DNA of 64,000 nt, taken from contig BSWB01000005.1 in the NCBI GenBank assembly GCA_033239125.1, positions 53,300,600 to 53,364,599 on the forward strand, read 5' to 3'. Every line of letters begins with the position of its first letter. Position 1 is the stretch's first letter. Position numbers and translations under genes: made by a program. Positions 35,721 through 47,289 of the stretch are shown piece by piece. A model generated the notes under the pieces. It was not told the origin of the DNA, did not search any database, and saw only the letters and a program-made list of their open reading frames with translations. Source of the DNA: Fagopyrum homotropicum. Lineage: Eukaryota; Streptophyta; Magnoliopsida; Caryophyllales; Polygonaceae.

Positions 35721-37067
35721 AATAACCCCATACTTAACACTTGCTTGTCCCTAAGCAAGGTCTTTCAAAAAGTTTTAAACAAGAGTTAGGATGAAATATG
35801 TGTACCTTCTTTTTGGGTGAATGTGACTTCTAAAGAATAGATCATTCTCAAACCTTGCTTCAATCGTTTATCAAACTTTCACACACTCAATTAAAGAGTA
35901 AAAAGCAAAGAAAATTCATGAACCAATTTGACTTCCAAGCAAACATTATAACCTTCAAACATTATCAAAATCAATCACAAGAAACTTCAATTTAGATCAC
36001 CAAGTCATATAACATTCTTTTGATCTTAAGGACTTTCAAAGAAAAGGTTTAGAATACGGAAGGGAAGGGAAAAACTTTAAGGGAAAGTGGTGCATAAATC
36101 CGGGAAAGTGGACAACTACCTTCTTCTTCTTATGCGGTTCCCGCAACACTTCGACTTAGAGCTTTGCTCTCTCCTTTTCATTTTTCGACTTTACTTTTGG
36201 AGTTATGGATAGAGGTGCACAAAAACCGAAGCCTAGGAGATCGGCGTTTCTCAATTTTTCAAGAGATGCCTCAAACCCTTAGCGCACATACCATAATCCG
36301 CTAGGAATATCGCTCAATTCGACTTTGGCAAGACACAAACACCCGGCTATGTGAATGGTGCCGAGTTACTCATCGTCATGATTGACTTCCCCAAACCTAC
36401 AATTTCTTTCTATTCATTTGATTGCAAATAATTGCTCTCATGGCCCTCCCACATCAAACATGCCTTTTTCTCATTCACTTCTCCAAATTCCCGGATAGGT
36501 AAAGGAGGCTAATATTTCAATGAGGAGCTAGATGATCAAAGAAAGAAGAAAGAAAGTATCGAATTGCCTTAATCATTTCAACAAGAAGTATAGGAACTTA
36601 TAACGTGATTTCAACTTCAATTTCCTAGCATGATTTAGGTAACATAATCACATTATGAAATTTGCAAAAGAGGTATAATTCATTCATTCAAATTCTTTTC
36701 AATTCACAATCCTTTTAAGCATGCAATTGTCATCAAACTCAATTCACAAGTAGTGATTATCATGGAAATCATCTCAATTCATTAGAAGCTCAAAATTTTC
36801 AAAATTTTCCAATTTTTATGGGTTTTTCAAGTCACTTTTCATGCAATGCAATAAGGAAACGTGCAACACATAATGAACATGCAACGATAGTCTCAAATGA
36901 AAGCGAACATAGTAAGTAGAGTTATTACAAACTTTTTAGTACATCCCACCCCATACTTAGGACGAACATTGTCCCTAATGTTCAAAAGAAAGAAGGAAAA
37001 GAAAGAAAATAAAAGAAACTCACAAAGTGGTGGCGGGAATGTCTAAAACGAACGGTCATGCATCGAA
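35721..37067 (-). other. Family B 3' non-coding region, copy 2
   Basis: Collinear with 16674-18020. The hairpin/polypurine modules are at 35740-35759 and 36964-36983. Nothing coding is apparent. Confidence 0.6.
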
Positions 37068-38639
37068 TCACTGCGGCGCCGGCGGAGGCGGGAATGGGGA
37101 GAAGCTGGAGTCGTAGTGCCGCCCAAACTGCTGGCGGTAGACGTCCCTCATCATGTGGTCGAGGTCGTCGAGGCGTCCGTCTCTAGCGTCGGCCCGGATC
37201 TCCAACGCTCCAACTCTCTCTGAAAGTCCGGTAGCCCAATCCGGCATCTGCTCGTACCATCCCGGGGCGTGACTGTACCATGCTGGGGCGTCGGATGGTG
37301 CTGGTACTGGTGGTGGTGTTGCTGGCTGCTCCGTGGACCAAGGAGGGGGAACGCCATACCATGTGGGAGGTGTGGTCATCCACGTGGGCCTCTCACTCAC
37401 GCTAGCGCGGCGAGATGACGAGCCTGAGGCTCTAGATGGACGTGGAGAGCGTCTAGGTACATCTGGGGCCGCCTCCGGCTGGTCCGGAAACGTGCCAAAC
37501 TCCTTCTCCGCTCCTCCTCCACTCTCAAACTGATCTCCCACATCCTCCTCCTCGACAACCGGTGGTGGGACGTAAGGGGGAGCTACTATCCTGTTCGTAT
37601 GCATCGCAGCGAACGTCTCCTTCCAATTATGGCGTCCCGCCATAATGGAATACTCCGGAAGCCACTCTATACCCCTACCCGTCCTAGTCTCCCAAGGCAT
37701 ACCCGCATAAGGCGGACCTCCATGTGTGGGGAAAATGAGACCCCTAACCATGAATGCATGTAGCCCTAAAGGAACGGCCGGTATGCGGGTGCAAGCAGAA
37801 AAATCCACACCAAAACTCCTAGCAATGTGGGTAACTATCCCACCATACCCGATGTTCCCCTTCTTCTTGTTCTTGAGCTTGCTCATCGTAGCAGCCAAGA
37901 GAGTAGCACAATTTGCCCGGCGTCCGTAAAGCATACAATAGAGCAAGAATAACTCATCCGTCTTGATCTTTTGGGGCGTCTCCGTCCTAGGAAAGAGACA
38001 CTCCGAAAGAACACGGTGAGCTATCTTCAAGGCTAGATGGTACATCAATCTAGCCTTGGTATCAGCGGGTTGCCAACGGTCCTTGTCGGCATAAACCATA
38101 GCCACTTCCTCCCAAAAGTCCTTGGGGTAAACTCCACTCGGAAATCGACCATTATAGGTCTCATGAAACCCAAAAATAGTCCCAAACTCAACGATACTCA
38201 AATGATAGTCTCGTTCCATGAGACGGAAAGAGACGGTCCTATCTACGTGGCTGTGCTCGAAAGACGTCACAACCTCCCGGGTAATCTCCTCATATGCGTC
38301 TTCACGAATGTTCGTGAAGACAAGTAATCCGGCTCTATCCAAGAGCCATGTAAGGTCATAAACAATGTTGAGAGGAACTAGATCCTCTAACAACAAGTAT
38401 CTAGGGCCAATCACTGCCCTCTCCGTGATCCTCTCAAATGCAGCAAGATGGTTCTCATGTATGGTCGGGATTCTAGGGTGAGGAGGTGAAGATGGAGGTG
38501 AAGGTGAAGATGGAGGTGATGGAGATGAGGGTGGTGGTGCCCTAGAGGATGAGGAGGTGGAGGGATTGCCTTTCCTTTTCTTATTCTGCTCTCCCTTCTT
38601 CTCTTTTATCCTTCCCGACATTGTCCTTACGAAATCCAT
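37068..38639 (-). CDS. Env-position ORF of family B, copy 2
   Basis: 523 intact codons, same length and architecture as 18021-19592 with no indel between them. The proteins differ at roughly 19 positions, many in the Pro-rich tail and linker; the core motifs (LSECLFPRTETP, IGYGGIVTHIA) are unchanged. By eye there are at least as many silent as replacement differences, which hints at constraint. Stop and start are shared. Function unknown; no membrane anchor or signal peptide is visible. Confidence 0.75.
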   Translation of the reverse strand: MDFVRTMSGRIKEKKGEQNKKRKGNPSTSSSSRAPPPSSPSPPSSPSPPSSPPHPRIPTIHENHLAAFERITERAVIGPRYLLLEDLVPLNIVYDLTWLLDRAGLLVFTNIREDAYEEITREVVTSFEHSHVDRTVSFRLMERDYHLSIVEFGTIFGFHETYNGRFPSGVYPKDFWEEVAMVYADKDRWQPADTKARLMYHLALKIAHRVLSECLFPRTETPQKIKTDELFLLYCMLYGRRANCATLLAATMSKLKNKKKGNIGYGGIVTHIARSFGVDFSACTRIPAVPLGLHAFMVRGLIFPTHGGPPYAGMPWETRTGRGIEWLPEYSIMAGRHNWKETFAAMHTNRIVAPPYVPPPVVEEEDVGDQFESGGGAEKEFGTFPDQPEAAPDVPRRSPRPSRASGSSSRRASVSERPTWMTTPPTWYGVPPPWSTEQPATPPPVPAPSDAPAWYSHAPGWYEQMPDWATGLSERVGALEIRADARDGRLDDLDHMMRDVYRQQFGRHYDSSFSPFPPPPAPQ

Positions 38640-39469
38640 TCTGCACCAAAAATTACGGTCTGTTCTTCAGGAATTACGGCCGTGGTTTACCCAGAGACCG
38701 TGATTCGTCTTAGAATTTCACGAATCTCAGCAAATCAGCAAGCAATCACCACAACAAGCAGTCCTAGTCTAATTCCTTCCAGTCTCTATCAGTTCTTCCT
38801 AAAAATCTATAGCAAAAACGAACCAAATTGGCGAGAATCAAGAAGAAAGAATAAACCTCTTTTTCGGATTGAAAAATCCGAAATGCGCATTTGTTGATGA
38901 ATTTCCGTTCGATTCGTCGCTTGGATGTTGTTTGTGGTTGAATTTGCTGCAGTTTGGGAAGAAGAATCGTTAGAAACGATTAAGAAACGAAGATTTTGAG
39001 GAGGTCGTGGAATTCCGGCAATTAGGTCGTGGAAAGAGGGGTTTTTGGGATGAGTTTTGTGAAGAACGTGGCTTATATAGTTGCAGGCAAAATTTTGAAA
39101 ATCACGGTCTGTCGGGGTGTTCCATGGCCGTGGAAGTGTACAGAACCGTGGTTTTGGTGATTTTTCAAAGGCTTTTGGAAATTACGGTCACTGTAGCTAT
39201 GGCGACCGTAATTTAGACCGTGGAACCTCCTGTAAAGCTCCAAAGTCCGAATTTCGTCGCTTTTCTTCAACATTACTCTCTTCTTTTCCTTTTCCATCGA
39301 TCCTACAACCAAAAACACGAACATACCGGAAGAAATCGAGGCAAAATAAAGCGAAAAACGTCTATTCTAAGCTAAACTATGAATCGAAAACAAAAACGAA
39401 AATGCAATACCTTGGGTTGCCTCCCAAGAAGCGCTTTGTTTAAGGTCCGTAGCTAGACCAATCTCACAC
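38640..39469 (-). other. Family B pol-env gap, copy 2 (uninterrupted)
   Basis: 830 bp without a supported gene. It contains the empty site for element A (around 38952-38960) and dyad variants at 38655-38702 and 39105-39225. It may be the leader of the env-position ORF, but I cannot identify a promoter or splice acceptor. Confidence 0.5.
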
Positions 39470-42400
39470 TTATTCGAGTGCGGTAGGCGCAAACTCCTCA
39501 GCTTGGAGTTCCGGCGTATACTTCTTGAGTCGTTGGCCGTTCACCTTAAAACTTCCGCTAGCTTCACCCCATACTTCAACTGCACCATGGGGGAAAATAC
39601 GTTTAATTAGAAAAGGTCCGGTCCAACGGGATTTAAGCTTACCTGGAAAGAGGCGAAGTCTTGAATTGAAGAGGAGAACTTGATCTCCTTCTTTGAAGTC
39701 CTTTGGAATGATATGCTTATCATGCCAACGCTTTGCTCTTTCCTTGTAGATCTTGGCGTTTTCATAGGCGTTCAAGCGAAGTTCGTCCAGCTTATTGATG
39801 TCTAGGAGACGCTTCTCTCCCGCTTCCTTCATGTCGAAATTCAGCCACTTGATAGCCCAAAACGCTTAGTGCTCCAGCTCCACCGGCAAGTGACAAGACT
39901 TCCCATACACAAGGTTGTATGGTGTGGTTCCTATGGGAGTCTTGTACGCAGTCCGGTACGCCCATAATGCATCATCTAGCTTCAAGGACCAATCCTTCCT
40001 AGTCCTTGAAACCGTCTTTTCTAGAATTCCTTTGATCTCCCTATTTGAGATCTCAACTTGTCCACTAGTTTGTGGATGAAAAGGGGTAGCGATCTTGTGA
40101 GTAACCCCATACTTAGCTAGAAGAGCTTCAAAGCGACGGGCTATGAAGTGAGAACCTCCATCACTAATGATCGTCCTTGGTGTTCCAAATCGCGGAAAGA
40201 TGGTCTTGTTGAAGAACTTAACCACCACCATGGCATCATTTGTGGGAGAGGCAATTGCTTCCACCCATCTAGAAACGTAGTCTACCGCCAATAGTATGTA
40301 TTGGTTTCCACAAGAAGATTTGAATGGTCCCATGAAATCGACTCCCCAAACGTCGAAAATCTCCACCTCTTGGATGTTGTTGAGGGGCATCTCGTTCCTT
40401 CTAGAAATATTACCTGTTCTTTGACAAGCATCGCAGCAAGAAACAAAGGATTGCACATCTCTAAATAAAGTAGGCCAATAGAATCCGGATTGCAATACCT
40501 TTGCGCTAGTCTTGTTCGAACTAGCGTGTCCTCCACTAGGTAGTGAATGACAATGGCGGATGACACTTTGCATCTCATCTTCTGGCACACACCGCCGAAT
40601 GATGCCATCCGGACCTCTCTTAAAGAGGAGAGGCTCGTTCCAATAGTATTCCCGGACGTCCTTAAAGAACTTCTTCCTTTGTGCGTAGGATAGTCTGGGC
40701 GGTGTCTCCTGGCAAACCAAGTAGTTAACAAAATCAGCAAACCACGGTTCGTTACCTTTGGAGATCACGTTGATGCACTCCTCTATGATGTGTAAGTGTT
40801 CGTCTGGAAAGGAGTCATCAATGGGTAGATGGTCGTCTCCTAGATGTGTTAGGCGACTCAAATGATCCGCAACAGAATTTTCTGAACCTTTGTTGTCGCG
40901 GATCTCAAGATCGAATTCTTGTAGGAGAAGAATCCATCTAACTAGCCTTGGCTTCGCATCTTTCTTCGCAAGGAGGTACCGGATCGCAGCATGATCCGTG
41001 TAGACAATCACCTTTGCACCTACAAGATAAGAGCGAAACTTGTCAATAGCGTAGACAATGGCTAGAAATTCTTTCTCGGTAGTGGCGTAGTTGAGCTGCG
41101 CTTCATCTAGCGTCTTGCTAGCATAGTATATGGCATGGGTTCGCCCTTCCTTTCGTTGTCCAAGAACAGCTCCAATAGCTACGTCACTAGCATCGCACAT
41201 AATCTCAAAGGGGAGAGTCCAATCCGGAGGTTGGATAATAGGTGCTGAAATTAGAGCTTGCCGAATGGTGTTAAACGCATCCAAACATTCCTGCGAAAAC
41301 TCAAAAACCGCATCCTTCATCAATAGATTAGTGAGAGGTTTTGATATCTTAGAAAAGTCCTTAATGAAACGTCTATAAAATCCAGCATGTCCTAGGAAAC
41401 TTCTTATCCCTTTCACCGAAATTGGGGGAGGAAGTTTCTCTATGGTCTCTATCTTAGCCTTGTCTACCTCTATCCCTCTACTAGAGACTAAGTGACCTAA
41501 TACAATTCCTTCCTTAACCATGAATTGACACTTCTCCCAATTAAGAACTAGGTTAGTGTCTTCACACCTTTGTAAAACAAGAGAAAGGTTAGAAAGGCAA
41601 TCGTTAAAAGAGGAACCGTATACGGAGAAGTCGTCCATGAAGACTTCCATGATTTCCTCTACGTATTCGGAGAAGATGGCCATCATGCACCGTTGAAAGG
41701 TGGCTGGGGCGTTGCAAAGCCCGAACGGCATTCTCCTATAGGCGAACGTACCCCAAGGGCACGTGAATGTGGTCTTCTCTTGATCATCCGGATGTATCGG
41801 AATCTGAAAGAAACCACTATAACCGTCAAGGTAGCAAAAATGTGAATGTTGTGCTAACCTTTCAAGCATTTGATCGATGAATGGCAATGGAAAGTGATCC
41901 TTCCGCGTTGCGTTGTTGAGCTTGTGGTAGTCTATGCACATTCGCCATCCAGTCACGGTTCGGGTAGGAATGAGTTCGTTGTTCTTGTTGGTGATGACCG
42001 TCATTCCTCCCTTCTTCGGAACTACTTGAACTGGACTCACCCACTTGCTATCGGAGATAGGATAGATGATACCTGCATCAAGAAGTTTAAGAATCTCCTT
42101 CTTGACAACCTCCTTCATGGTCGGATTCAACCGCCTTTGAGGTTGTCTTGAAGTTCTAAAGTCCTCCTCCATTAGTATCTTATGCATACATAGGGAGGGT
42201 TTAATTCCTACTAAGTCCTCAATAGTGTAGCCTATGGCTTTTCTATGTTTCCTAAGGACAATCATGAGCTGCTCATGTTCATCTATGCTCAGTTCGGAGC
42301 TAACGATAACCGGAAAGGTAGAATTAGATCCTAGAAAAGCGTACCTTAGATGAGTAGGAAGTGGTTTGAGTTCCATCACTTTCGGAGCTTCCAATGATCC

Positions 42401-42910
42401 CTGAGGAGCATCCGACGTTTCTTTAGAAGTTTCTAAGGATGTTGAGTGGTTTGGAGGAGAATCAAAAGAAGTTGAAGAAGTATGCCGATCACCTTCTTCC
42501 ACGGTCAGAAATACGGCCTCTCCATATGTTCCACGGCCGTGTAATCCCCTGGAATGGAGGTCGATTTTGGTTGTGAAAACCACGGTCGTGGAATATAGGG
42601 TATGACCGTGGATTCTAACATTCTCAGCCTCATCGTGGAGTTTCTCAAACTCCACTTCATGCATCTCTTCTTGTGCCTCTAAGGCTTCAATTTCCTCTTT
42701 GCACTCTCCTCCTTCCCCTACATCTGTTAGACTCATGGTAATGACCTTTTGTAGAGGATCGTTAAAGAGAATCGCACTTACCTCTTCCCTAGATAAACCT
42801 TCTTCATCTTGGATATCGTAAATATCCTCGTCGAAGATCGGTTCCTTCACTAGAGTGGAAAGAACGAACTCTACTTTCTCTTCTCCAATGTCAAAAGCGA
42901 GTCTTCCATT
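39470..42910 (-). pseudogene. Family B pol, copy 2: RT, RNase H, integrase
   Basis: The main frame (42850-39866, 994 codons) covers the protease-RT linker, complete RT (LDGYSGFFQIPIHPDD, VFMDDFSVYG), RNase H, the integrase HHCC and the D-D-E core. A TAA at 39866-39868 replaces a Lys codon near the integrase C-terminus; the same frame then continues to 39470. Upstream, TAG at 42911-42913 separates it from gag-protease, also in frame. Only nonsense changes break it. The linker holds CCACGG/CCGTGG dyads at 42499-42615. Confidence 0.92.
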
Positions 42911-44662
42911 CTAGCAATCGACCATGCAGCCGGAAGTTGCAAGAAACGGTCTTCCGAGTATGATCGGGACCGGACTATCTGCAGGAATGTCAAGCACGAC
43001 AAAATCAATGGGAACAAAGAATTTACCTAGCTTGACGGGGACGTCTTCTACAATACCGACGGGACGAGTGATGGATCGATCCGCCATGTATAATGTCATC
43101 TTCACCGGTTTAGGGTCGCCTAAACCGATCTTCCTGCACAATGCAAGTGGTATGATGCTCACACTTGCTCCTAAGTCACATAAAGCGTCATATGTGACAT
43201 CTCCTACTCCAATGGGAATGCAAAATGACCCCGGATCCTTCAACTTTGGGGGCATTTTCTCCTTCATGCTCTTGATGAGATCCGAAGAGTCCGAACTCAT
43301 CTTGACCTCACCAAAATCTTCTAGCTTCCTCTTGTTGGAGAGGAGCTCCTTCAAGAACTTGCCATAAGCCGGCATACCTACAATAGCATCAATGAAAGGT
43401 ATATTAATATGCAGCTTACTCATGAGTTCTATGAACTTACCGAATTGTTTGTCTAGGCGCGCTCGCGCTCTAGATTGAGGAAATGGTAGGGGAGGTTTGT
43501 AAGCTAGAGGAGGAACATAGACATCTTCCTTCTCCTTCCCCTTTTCTTTGTCCTTCTCTACGGGAACTTCAACGACCGTAGGCTGCGGATCGGTAGTAGT
43601 TACTCCGCTCCTAGTTGTAATCGCCATCACCCTTCCCTTAGGGTTGTCCTCCGTCTTTCCTGGAAGTTTCCCTTGATTTCTAGGAACATCCTCCGCGTGG
43701 TTGAACATTTGGTTTTCCAAAACTTTTTGAGCTTTGTCAACCTTAGAAACTTGATCATCAACCTTGATGAGGCAGTTCTCCAACCCTTGAAGCTTTCCCA
43801 AAATTGTTTCCAACATGGGATCGGGCTTCTCCTTTCCCGTATTGTTTCCTCCATTAGATGATTGCCCCTGGCTTTTCAAAGGAGTAGAGGAAGAGGAAGG
43901 TGGAGTTAGTGAATTAGAGTTGGAAGGATAAGAGTTACCGGAATTTTGTTGATTGGAGCGCCAATTGTTGTTGTTTGAACCCCTATTGTTGTTCCAATTG
44001 TTGTTCCGGTTGTTGTTGTTTCCATTCCAATTGTTATTCCGGTTGTTGTTCCGGTTATTGTTGTTGCGGTTGGTGTTATCACCGCCATTGTTGTTGCCCA
44101 AATAGCCAACATCCTTCTCTTGTTGCTTTGGAAAGTTGGTCTTGATAGCCTCCTTCAACTCCTTGATCTCATTGTTGAGGGAGAAAATCTGATTTTGAGC
44201 TTCATGTGTGAGCTTCGCTCCTTGCTCCACACGATTTCCCTCCACTTTCCGGTGGGAATACTTCTCTATGACTCTTGTTTGCTTCTCGATGAAGTCCCAA
44301 GCGTCATCTTCTCTCATGTCCATGAAAGAATCACTATCATCAGCGGATGAGTGACTTTTTCTTCTAGACCTTGATGCTTTCCTTGAGGATTTCTTGCTTC
44401 CCTTATTCTTAAGGTCGCTCATCTCTACCCTCATCTGGAAGATCATGTCTTGTAGACTGTTAACTTGAGATTGATGACGATCCATCTCATCCTGGCGGAG
44501 AGTCTCGTTCCATCGGAGTTGAGCTTCCTTCTCCGCCAACTCCGTTTGAAGATCACATTCGTGTTCTTCAGCCATTTTCTTTTCCTTGCGCTTTTGCCTC
44601 AAGGTTTTCTCTAGCTCTTGATCAAGAGGTAAGAGATCTTTGGTGTTCCTAGACCTGCGCAT
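42911..44662 (-). pseudogene. Family B gag-protease, copy 2, capsid domain deleted
   Basis: 583 codons from MRRSRNTKDLLPLD. An N-terminal coiled coil and a Lys/Ser-rich stretch (SKKSSRKASRSRRKSH) are followed directly by the DDAWDFIEKQTRVIEKYSHRK segment that in element A lies after the capsid. The gag capsid domain present in A (about 165-275) is therefore missing, in frame. A long Asn-rich tract with Arg and Gly follows (about residues 185-250), then the protease DLGASVSIIPL near 495. It ends at TAG 42911, replacing the Lys codon of element A. Confidence 0.82.
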
Positions 44663-44736
44663 GCACTCAAAGTAATATCAAATAACGAGAGCAAGCTCCC
44701 AAGCTTGACAACCGGCAACCGGCTGTTTCCCCACCA

Positions 44737-44754
44737 TCCCCGGCAACGGCGCCA
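44737..44754 (-). promoter_or_regulatory. Primer binding site (tRNA-Asp), family B copy 2
   Basis: The same 18-base tRNA-Asp match, six bases from the LTR3 start. It is the only primer site left in the composite for family B, because copy 1 has lost its own. Confidence 0.9.
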
Positions 44755-44760
44755 AAAACT

Positions 44761-46570
44761 TGTTCGCCCCTAAAGGTGTGTGCAAATAAGCTTTAAATTT
44801 ATAAAACTAGAATCAAGCAGCGAACCCGCAGTGTACGGATCGACGTAGCTAAGCAAGAATTCCAGAGTATCGAACACAGGGATTTGGGAGGGAACAAATT
44901 CGATTGCAGATTATCAAGCGAGTAAATATGAGAGTTTGCAAATATATTGGGAAAACAAAAATCCTAAAGATCCAAGTATCCAGCTGTGGCAATCGATTCA
45001 AGATATACTTAATGATATAAAGACAAAGTTGAGATATGCAAAGGTATACTAATGTAAGGTAATCGTACGGTGAAGTTCCAAAAACCTTATGTAACTCACC
45101 TACAAGGCACTCTCTATACAGGTTGTTGAGGCTCAATATAGAAAGATTCTAAAGGTAAGAATTAGTGTCAAATACCCAAACTTGTAACTCAAGGATCAAG
45201 ACTAACTTAACCGATTGAGGTTGTGACACTCACAATCGAGGTAGAGGTTGTTGAGGCTTCACTACCACCTAGAAAAGGCAAGCCTAAACTAAGTTAAAGC
45301 AAATCTTTAACTTTGGATTAAAATAAAAGCAAGTTCGTAGACTTAAGGGAAATCACGGTTAGTTCTTGAGGTTCCACGGCCGTGGACTCAAGAACAGGCC
45401 GTAATTTAGGGTTTGTCGGCGATTCTCTCTAACTCTCAGGGTCTAATCTGTTTGCGATCGATCTATCATCATCTAAGCCACAACTATCAACCCTTCACCT
45501 TAGAATTGTTAAGGGTTTTTAGCCAATAACGGTCATGTTGATATCAATTCAAGAATTAAAAGATAGAAAGATGAAAACTTTCAAGAACTTTCAATAATCT
45601 TCAAACCAATCTCAAAGTCACAAAGAGAACAAGTATTGTCAAAGGATTCAAAATAAAACAAACAATCACAACCTTAGGAAAGAAGGGAAAACGGGATGTC
45701 AATCCGTTTCCAAATCAAACCTAAACAAGAAGAGAGATCTCCTTGCAAAATCTTCCAAAAGCTTCGATCTTCCGCCAATCCGGAGATCTCAACAGCAATC
45801 TCCACCAAAAGTGCGAGATTAGGGTAATTCCCAGACGCGAACTTCAATCTCCAATGAGATGATCAATACTTCCAAGCAAAGGCCAAACGGCGTTGAGATT
45901 CCCTCAACGGAGATGAACAATCCTAAGCGTCGATAAATGCCGCTAAGCGAAGATGGCGGGTGTAAGCGGTGATAAATGAGGGTAAGCGGGGTTGACGGAT
46001 TCTTGCTTCGTCCGTCTTTTTATAGGGCAAGATAAAATATCGGCCCGGCCCAATCTTCAAAAGATCGTGGCTTCAAAGTGTGGCGAAAAGATTCGCCAAG
46101 ATCACGGTCGTGGAAGTTTTCACGACCGTAATTTAGGGCGTGGATTAGGTCACGGTTTGTACCATGTATTCCACGGCCGTAATAGTTACTGGAATGCATC
46201 ACGCCTCTCTTGCAAGGTTCCACGGCCGTGGAACTGAACGTGGTTCGTAGTACGGCCGTATTTTAGAGCGTGGTTTAGGGCAAGAACGTGATTCTTCCCT
46301 AGCCTCGTGCATTCCTCAAGCTAAAACTCCAATTTGCTTCCAAAGAATGTCCTTAATCTATGGACATATCAAATCAACTCTCCTTTGCTCGATTCCGTTC
46401 GGAAATAGCTCCAAATCACCTATAATCAACATAGAACTAGTGTAGACATCCATATCGACAATATAGGTAATACTAGCTCACATATGCACAAAGTTCAATC
46501 AAAGACTATCAATATGAATCAAATACGTTTAGAAAATGTGCCTAAAATATCACAATATTTCATGCTAACA
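44761..46570 (-). repeat. Family B LTR3 (outer 5' LTR)
   Basis: 1810 bp, followed by the duplication ATTTG (46571-46575). It shares with LTR1 the block near 45890-45950 that LTR2 lacks. At a few sites in its first 300 bases it agrees with LTR2 instead. CCACGGCCGTGG lies at 45374-45385 and 46220-46231, the TATA box at 46017-46024. Confidence 0.88.
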
Positions 46571-46649
46571 ATTTGATTAAATGTCATTTTTCACATAGGT
46601 GTTTTTTTAATCGCAATGAAATCCACTGTGTGTAAAATCTCATGGAAAT

Positions 46650-46760
46650 TTAATCCATGGGTATTTAATTTCGGTAGAGAACCGGGCAATACTACGTTGT
46701 TTCTTGGAGCTCCAAGAGATAGGATCAGAGCAAATATACACCATGTAGGCACCAGTGGAG
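46650..46760 (-). pseudogene. Ty1/copia RNase H fragment
   Basis: The minus strand encodes a copia RNase H core: a GAYMVYI..DPISWSSKKQ segment followed by ARFSTE. SWSSKKQ plus STE is the hallmark of copia RNase H. Flanking sequence is too decayed to read. It may belong to the same element as the gag/protease remnant at 47535-48130. Confidence 0.7.
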
Positions 46761-46830
46761 AGACAATATCACTTGTCACATGCCCGGTCCGTGCCAGAGA
46801 ATGCATGGAGATGAGGAAGAGCTTGACGCC

Positions 46831-47289
46831 GAATCATGATCCCATGAGACAATGTTCCCAGCAAGATAGCTGAAATGTAGAAAAACGCACAAGATCGAAG
46901 GCTAGAGTTCCGTTCGAATAAGAACAAGAACAAACAAAATTTAACATGTTTCGGAAAATTTTCCTACATCCTCGGGGCTTCAAGACGTCACCCAATCCAC
47001 TATAAACGAACAAAGAAAATACCAGAACAAAATGTATGAAAAATCGAAATACAAGATACTTGAACACAATCCTGTATAACCCCCTTGGAAGTCTTTAATG
47101 TCAAGAGGCACAAGGGCTTAACCTTAAATAGCCTGACTTGAACATTAGATCTTCACATAGAGAAGAATGCTCAAAAACCGTTCTCTAAAGTTTCTCTGGA
47201 AGAGAGAGCAAAAGAAGAGAAGCCGTAAAAACTGCATCTGACATTTGAAGCTACTGAAGATTATAAGTGATCTCTACCTAACCCTACAT
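46831..47289. other. Unassigned sequence, weakly copia-LTR-like
   Basis: No coding signal. A stretch near 46945-46980 (ATGTTTCGG..CCTACATCCTCGG) faintly resembles the LTR at 63825-63865. GCACAAGGGCTTAAC occurs twice (47110, 47296). Confidence 0.3.

Larger units (their letters stand above)
14863..46570 (-). mobile_element. 31.7-kb composite Athila (family B) with three LTRs and a nested element
   Basis: Order on the plus strand: LTR1 (14863-16673); internal copy 1 (16674-33921, with element A inserted at 19908-31105); LTR2 (33922-35720); internal copy 2 (35721-44760); LTR3 (44761-46570). ATTTG flanks the outside only. Internal copy 1 ends abruptly inside the reverse transcriptase gene at the exact TG of LTR2 and lacks gag and a primer site. 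LTR1 and LTR3 look more alike than either is to LTR2. The simplest reading: a second B element integrated into the first, and its right LTR then recombined with the right LTR of the first. Confidence 0.8.

Noticed and set aside
33922..46570. Treating LTR2 to LTR3 as a separate simple insertion with its own target duplication
   Set aside because: The left flank (GCACGT) and right flank (ATTTG) do not match, and the interrupted RT gene does not resume on the right.
46616..46873. 85-codon plus-strand frame as a host gene
   Set aside because: The minus strand of the same stretch reads as copia RNase H, which explains the conservation better.
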